The position numbers and the translations under genes were made by a program. The notes beneath the pieces were generated by a model that was given only the letters and a program-made list of their open reading frames with translations, made no database searches and had not been told where the DNA came from. This document shows positions 63,108-64,000 of a stretch of DNA of 64,000 nucleotides, in pieces; positions within the stretch are counted from its first letter, which is position 1; every line of letters starts with the position of its first letter. Location of the stretch: contig NC_014623.1 in NCBI RefSeq assembly GCF_000165485.1, positions 9,132,893 to 9,196,892 of the forward strand, in the 5' to 3' direction. Source of the DNA: Stigmatella aurantiaca DW4/3-1. Lineage in GTDB: Bacteria; Myxococcota; Myxococcia; Myxococcales; Myxococcaceae.

Positions 63108-63293
63108 TCATGGGACGGGGGGATCTCCCAGGCCCCCTCGGACCCGCTCTGCCCTCGGCAGCGTCTCACTGAGCCGCCGGATGGCTTTCAGGTCGCGTTC
63201 GTCGAGCGGGGAGTCCCAGACCAGCCATTTGGTGGCGGCAATCGAAACCGCCTCAAATCCTGTCCACCCCGTCGCGGAAGATGGCCGCGCCAC
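63108..63293 (-). CDS. Short ORF, possible C-terminal remnant
   Basis: Sixty-one codons (GFEAVSIAATKWLVWDSPLD, then ERDLKAIRRLSETLPRAERV) have protein-like composition, unlike the surrounding noise frames. No clear ribosome site is seen. It may be the end of a lost gene or a small protein. The rest of 63025-63424 shows nothing I recognise. Confidence 0.35.
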   Translation of the reverse strand: MARPSSATGWTGFEAVSIAATKWLVWDSPLDERDLKAIRRLSETLPRAERVRGGLGDPPVP

Positions 63294-63424
63294 TTTGCCA
63301 TCGATTCCACGGGCACCTGCCTAGGGCTTGTCTGCCCGTTCATGGTTCCGGCATGGGGCTCCCGCTCCATCACATCCGTTATCCAGCGCCTCTCTCCAAC
63401 AGTCGTCTCCCCAAGGAGTCTTGA

Positions 63425-64000
63425 ATGCACGGTCGAACCAGGAGCATCGCGCTGCGAACAGGTGTGTTGTGGGTCATGGGCTGTGGAAGCATGAGCTTCG
63501 CGGGAAGTTCCGGGCCCTTCGAATCTGTCGTGCAGGCCACCCTTCCACAACTGCATCCGCGCTGCGCGCAAGCATGCAGCCCTACGGGATCCTGTGACAC
63601 GCGCTGTGACTTGGTTCCCGGAGAGCCGGCGACATGTGGAGACATTGGCCGGTGTGCCACCGGGGATGTGGATGGAGACGGCGTTCTTCTTGGGCAGGAC
63701 AACTGTCCACGCGTCTTCAACCCCACTCAATCCGACTGCGACGGGGACGGGCGGGGCGACGCCTGCGAGACCGACCCCGGAACCTATGCCTTCAAAGCGC
63801 GCACCATGACGCTGTGCCACTTTGACGCGGACACGCACATCAGCGGAATCACTGTGGAACTCTATACCGCCGATGTGTACCAGGACACGAGCTGCCTCCA
63901 CCTGCCGGATCGTTACGGCAAACGAGAGGTGTCGAGCGTGCACTGCGGTTTCCACAGTGCGAGCACGTGCAAGAGCCGCGTGGCCCAGCGAGTTCAGGAG
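63425..64000 (+). CDS. Thrombospondin type 3-repeat secreted protein, 3' end beyond window
   Basis: Open for 192 codons to the window end. ATG 63425 follows AAGGAG. The N-terminus is basic then hydrophobic with VMGCGSMSFA, a possible lipoprotein or Sec signal. Residues 40-75 are cysteine-rich (CAQACSPTGSCDTRCDLVPG), then GDVDGDGVLLGQDNCPRVFN and SDCDGDGRGDACE form calcium-binding TSP3 repeats. The part after that (about 125 on) starts a new domain with more cysteines. A surface calcium-binding protein is inferred. Confidence 0.85.
   Translation, partial: MHGRTRSIALRTGVLWVMGCGSMSFAGSSGPFESVVQATLPQLHPRCAQACSPTGSCDTRCDLVPGEPATCGDIGRCATGDVDGDGVLLGQDNCPRVFNPTQSDCDGDGRGDACETDPGTYAFKARTMTLCHFDADTHISGITVELYTADVYQDTSCLHLPDRYGKREVSSVHCGFHSASTCKSRVAQRVQE

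Noticed and set aside
63188-63955. Minus-strand 255-codon frame at the right end
   Set aside because: Antisense to the TSP3-repeat gene, which has a good ribosome site and clear repeats.

Overview
The window is high-GC DNA from a delta-type social bacterium, most likely a myxobacterium of the Cystobacterineae (Stigmatella/Cystobacter/Archangium/Myxococcus type). This rests on the gene mix: many secreted proteases and lipoproteins, ELWxxDGT-repeat and thrombospondin type 3 proteins, a beta-propeller sensor kinase with a LuxR-type regulator, SUKH-type immunity proteins beside lipoprotein toxins, and an Mx-phage-like integrase remnant. The genus is an inference.

Layout. 1-11.65 kb: the 3' part of a secreted M4 metalloprotease, a DUF1615 lipoprotein, a catalytic plus non-catalytic M16 peptidase pair with a 4-bp overlap, a SWIM/SNF2 helicase and two conserved genes of unknown function upstream of it. 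11.7-18.6 kb: an accessory block ending at a tRNA-Phe gene. It holds a multiply frameshifted unknown gene, a JAMM-like protein whose lipoprotein signal is frameshifted, a lipoprotein gene split by an intact IS5-family element with a TTA target duplication, two immunity-like genes that share an N-terminal module, a lipoprotein toxin with an HH/HNH-like C-terminus, an IS630 remnant and an integrase stub. 18.9-26.8 kb: an NhaR-like regulator, an amidohydrolase, small membrane/lipoprotein genes, an apparently leaderless MerR-type regulator with a VIT/VWA protein, an Uma2-fold protein and a DUF1232 protein. 26.8-39 kb (minus strand): an FbpABC-type iron transporter, a PAS histidine kinase, gyrA, a TPR protein, a thioesterase, a serine hydrolase and an M24 peptidase. 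39.1-43.6 kb: sixA-like and DUF952 genes, an astacin fossil, a choloylglycine-hydrolase-family enzyme and a decayed ELWxxDGT lipoprotein gene. 43.7-48.5 kb: a sulfide-oxidation locus (type II sulfide:quinone reductase, divergent sigma-54 activator, persulfide dioxygenase, rhodanese, TauE-like exporter) with a recognisable sigma-54 promoter. 48.6-59.4 kb: a propeller sensor kinase and response regulator, a subtilase, an NAD(P)-binding protein behind a large operator-like dyad, a multi-pass membrane protein and a lysine-rich outer-membrane protein. 59.4-60.9 kb: a graveyard of mobile DNA (a 0.4-kb element with inverted repeats, IS5 and IS630 fragments, a kinase tail). 60.9-64 kb: RidA-like, MarR and aldo/keto reductase genes, and a truncated TSP3-repeat lipoprotein.

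How parts work together. The sulfide genes form a complete route: SQR makes persulfide, the dioxygenase oxidises it to sulfite, the rhodanese moves sulfane sulfur, and the TauE protein exports the product. The local sigma-54 activator probably controls it, but it lacks cysteines in its sensor part. The 16.6-17.7 kb toxin/immunity pair looks like a kin-discrimination module of the kind delivered by outer-membrane exchange (SitAI-like), and its neighbourhood shows active turnover. Several frameshifts fall in short homopolymers, so sequencing error should be excluded before decay is accepted.
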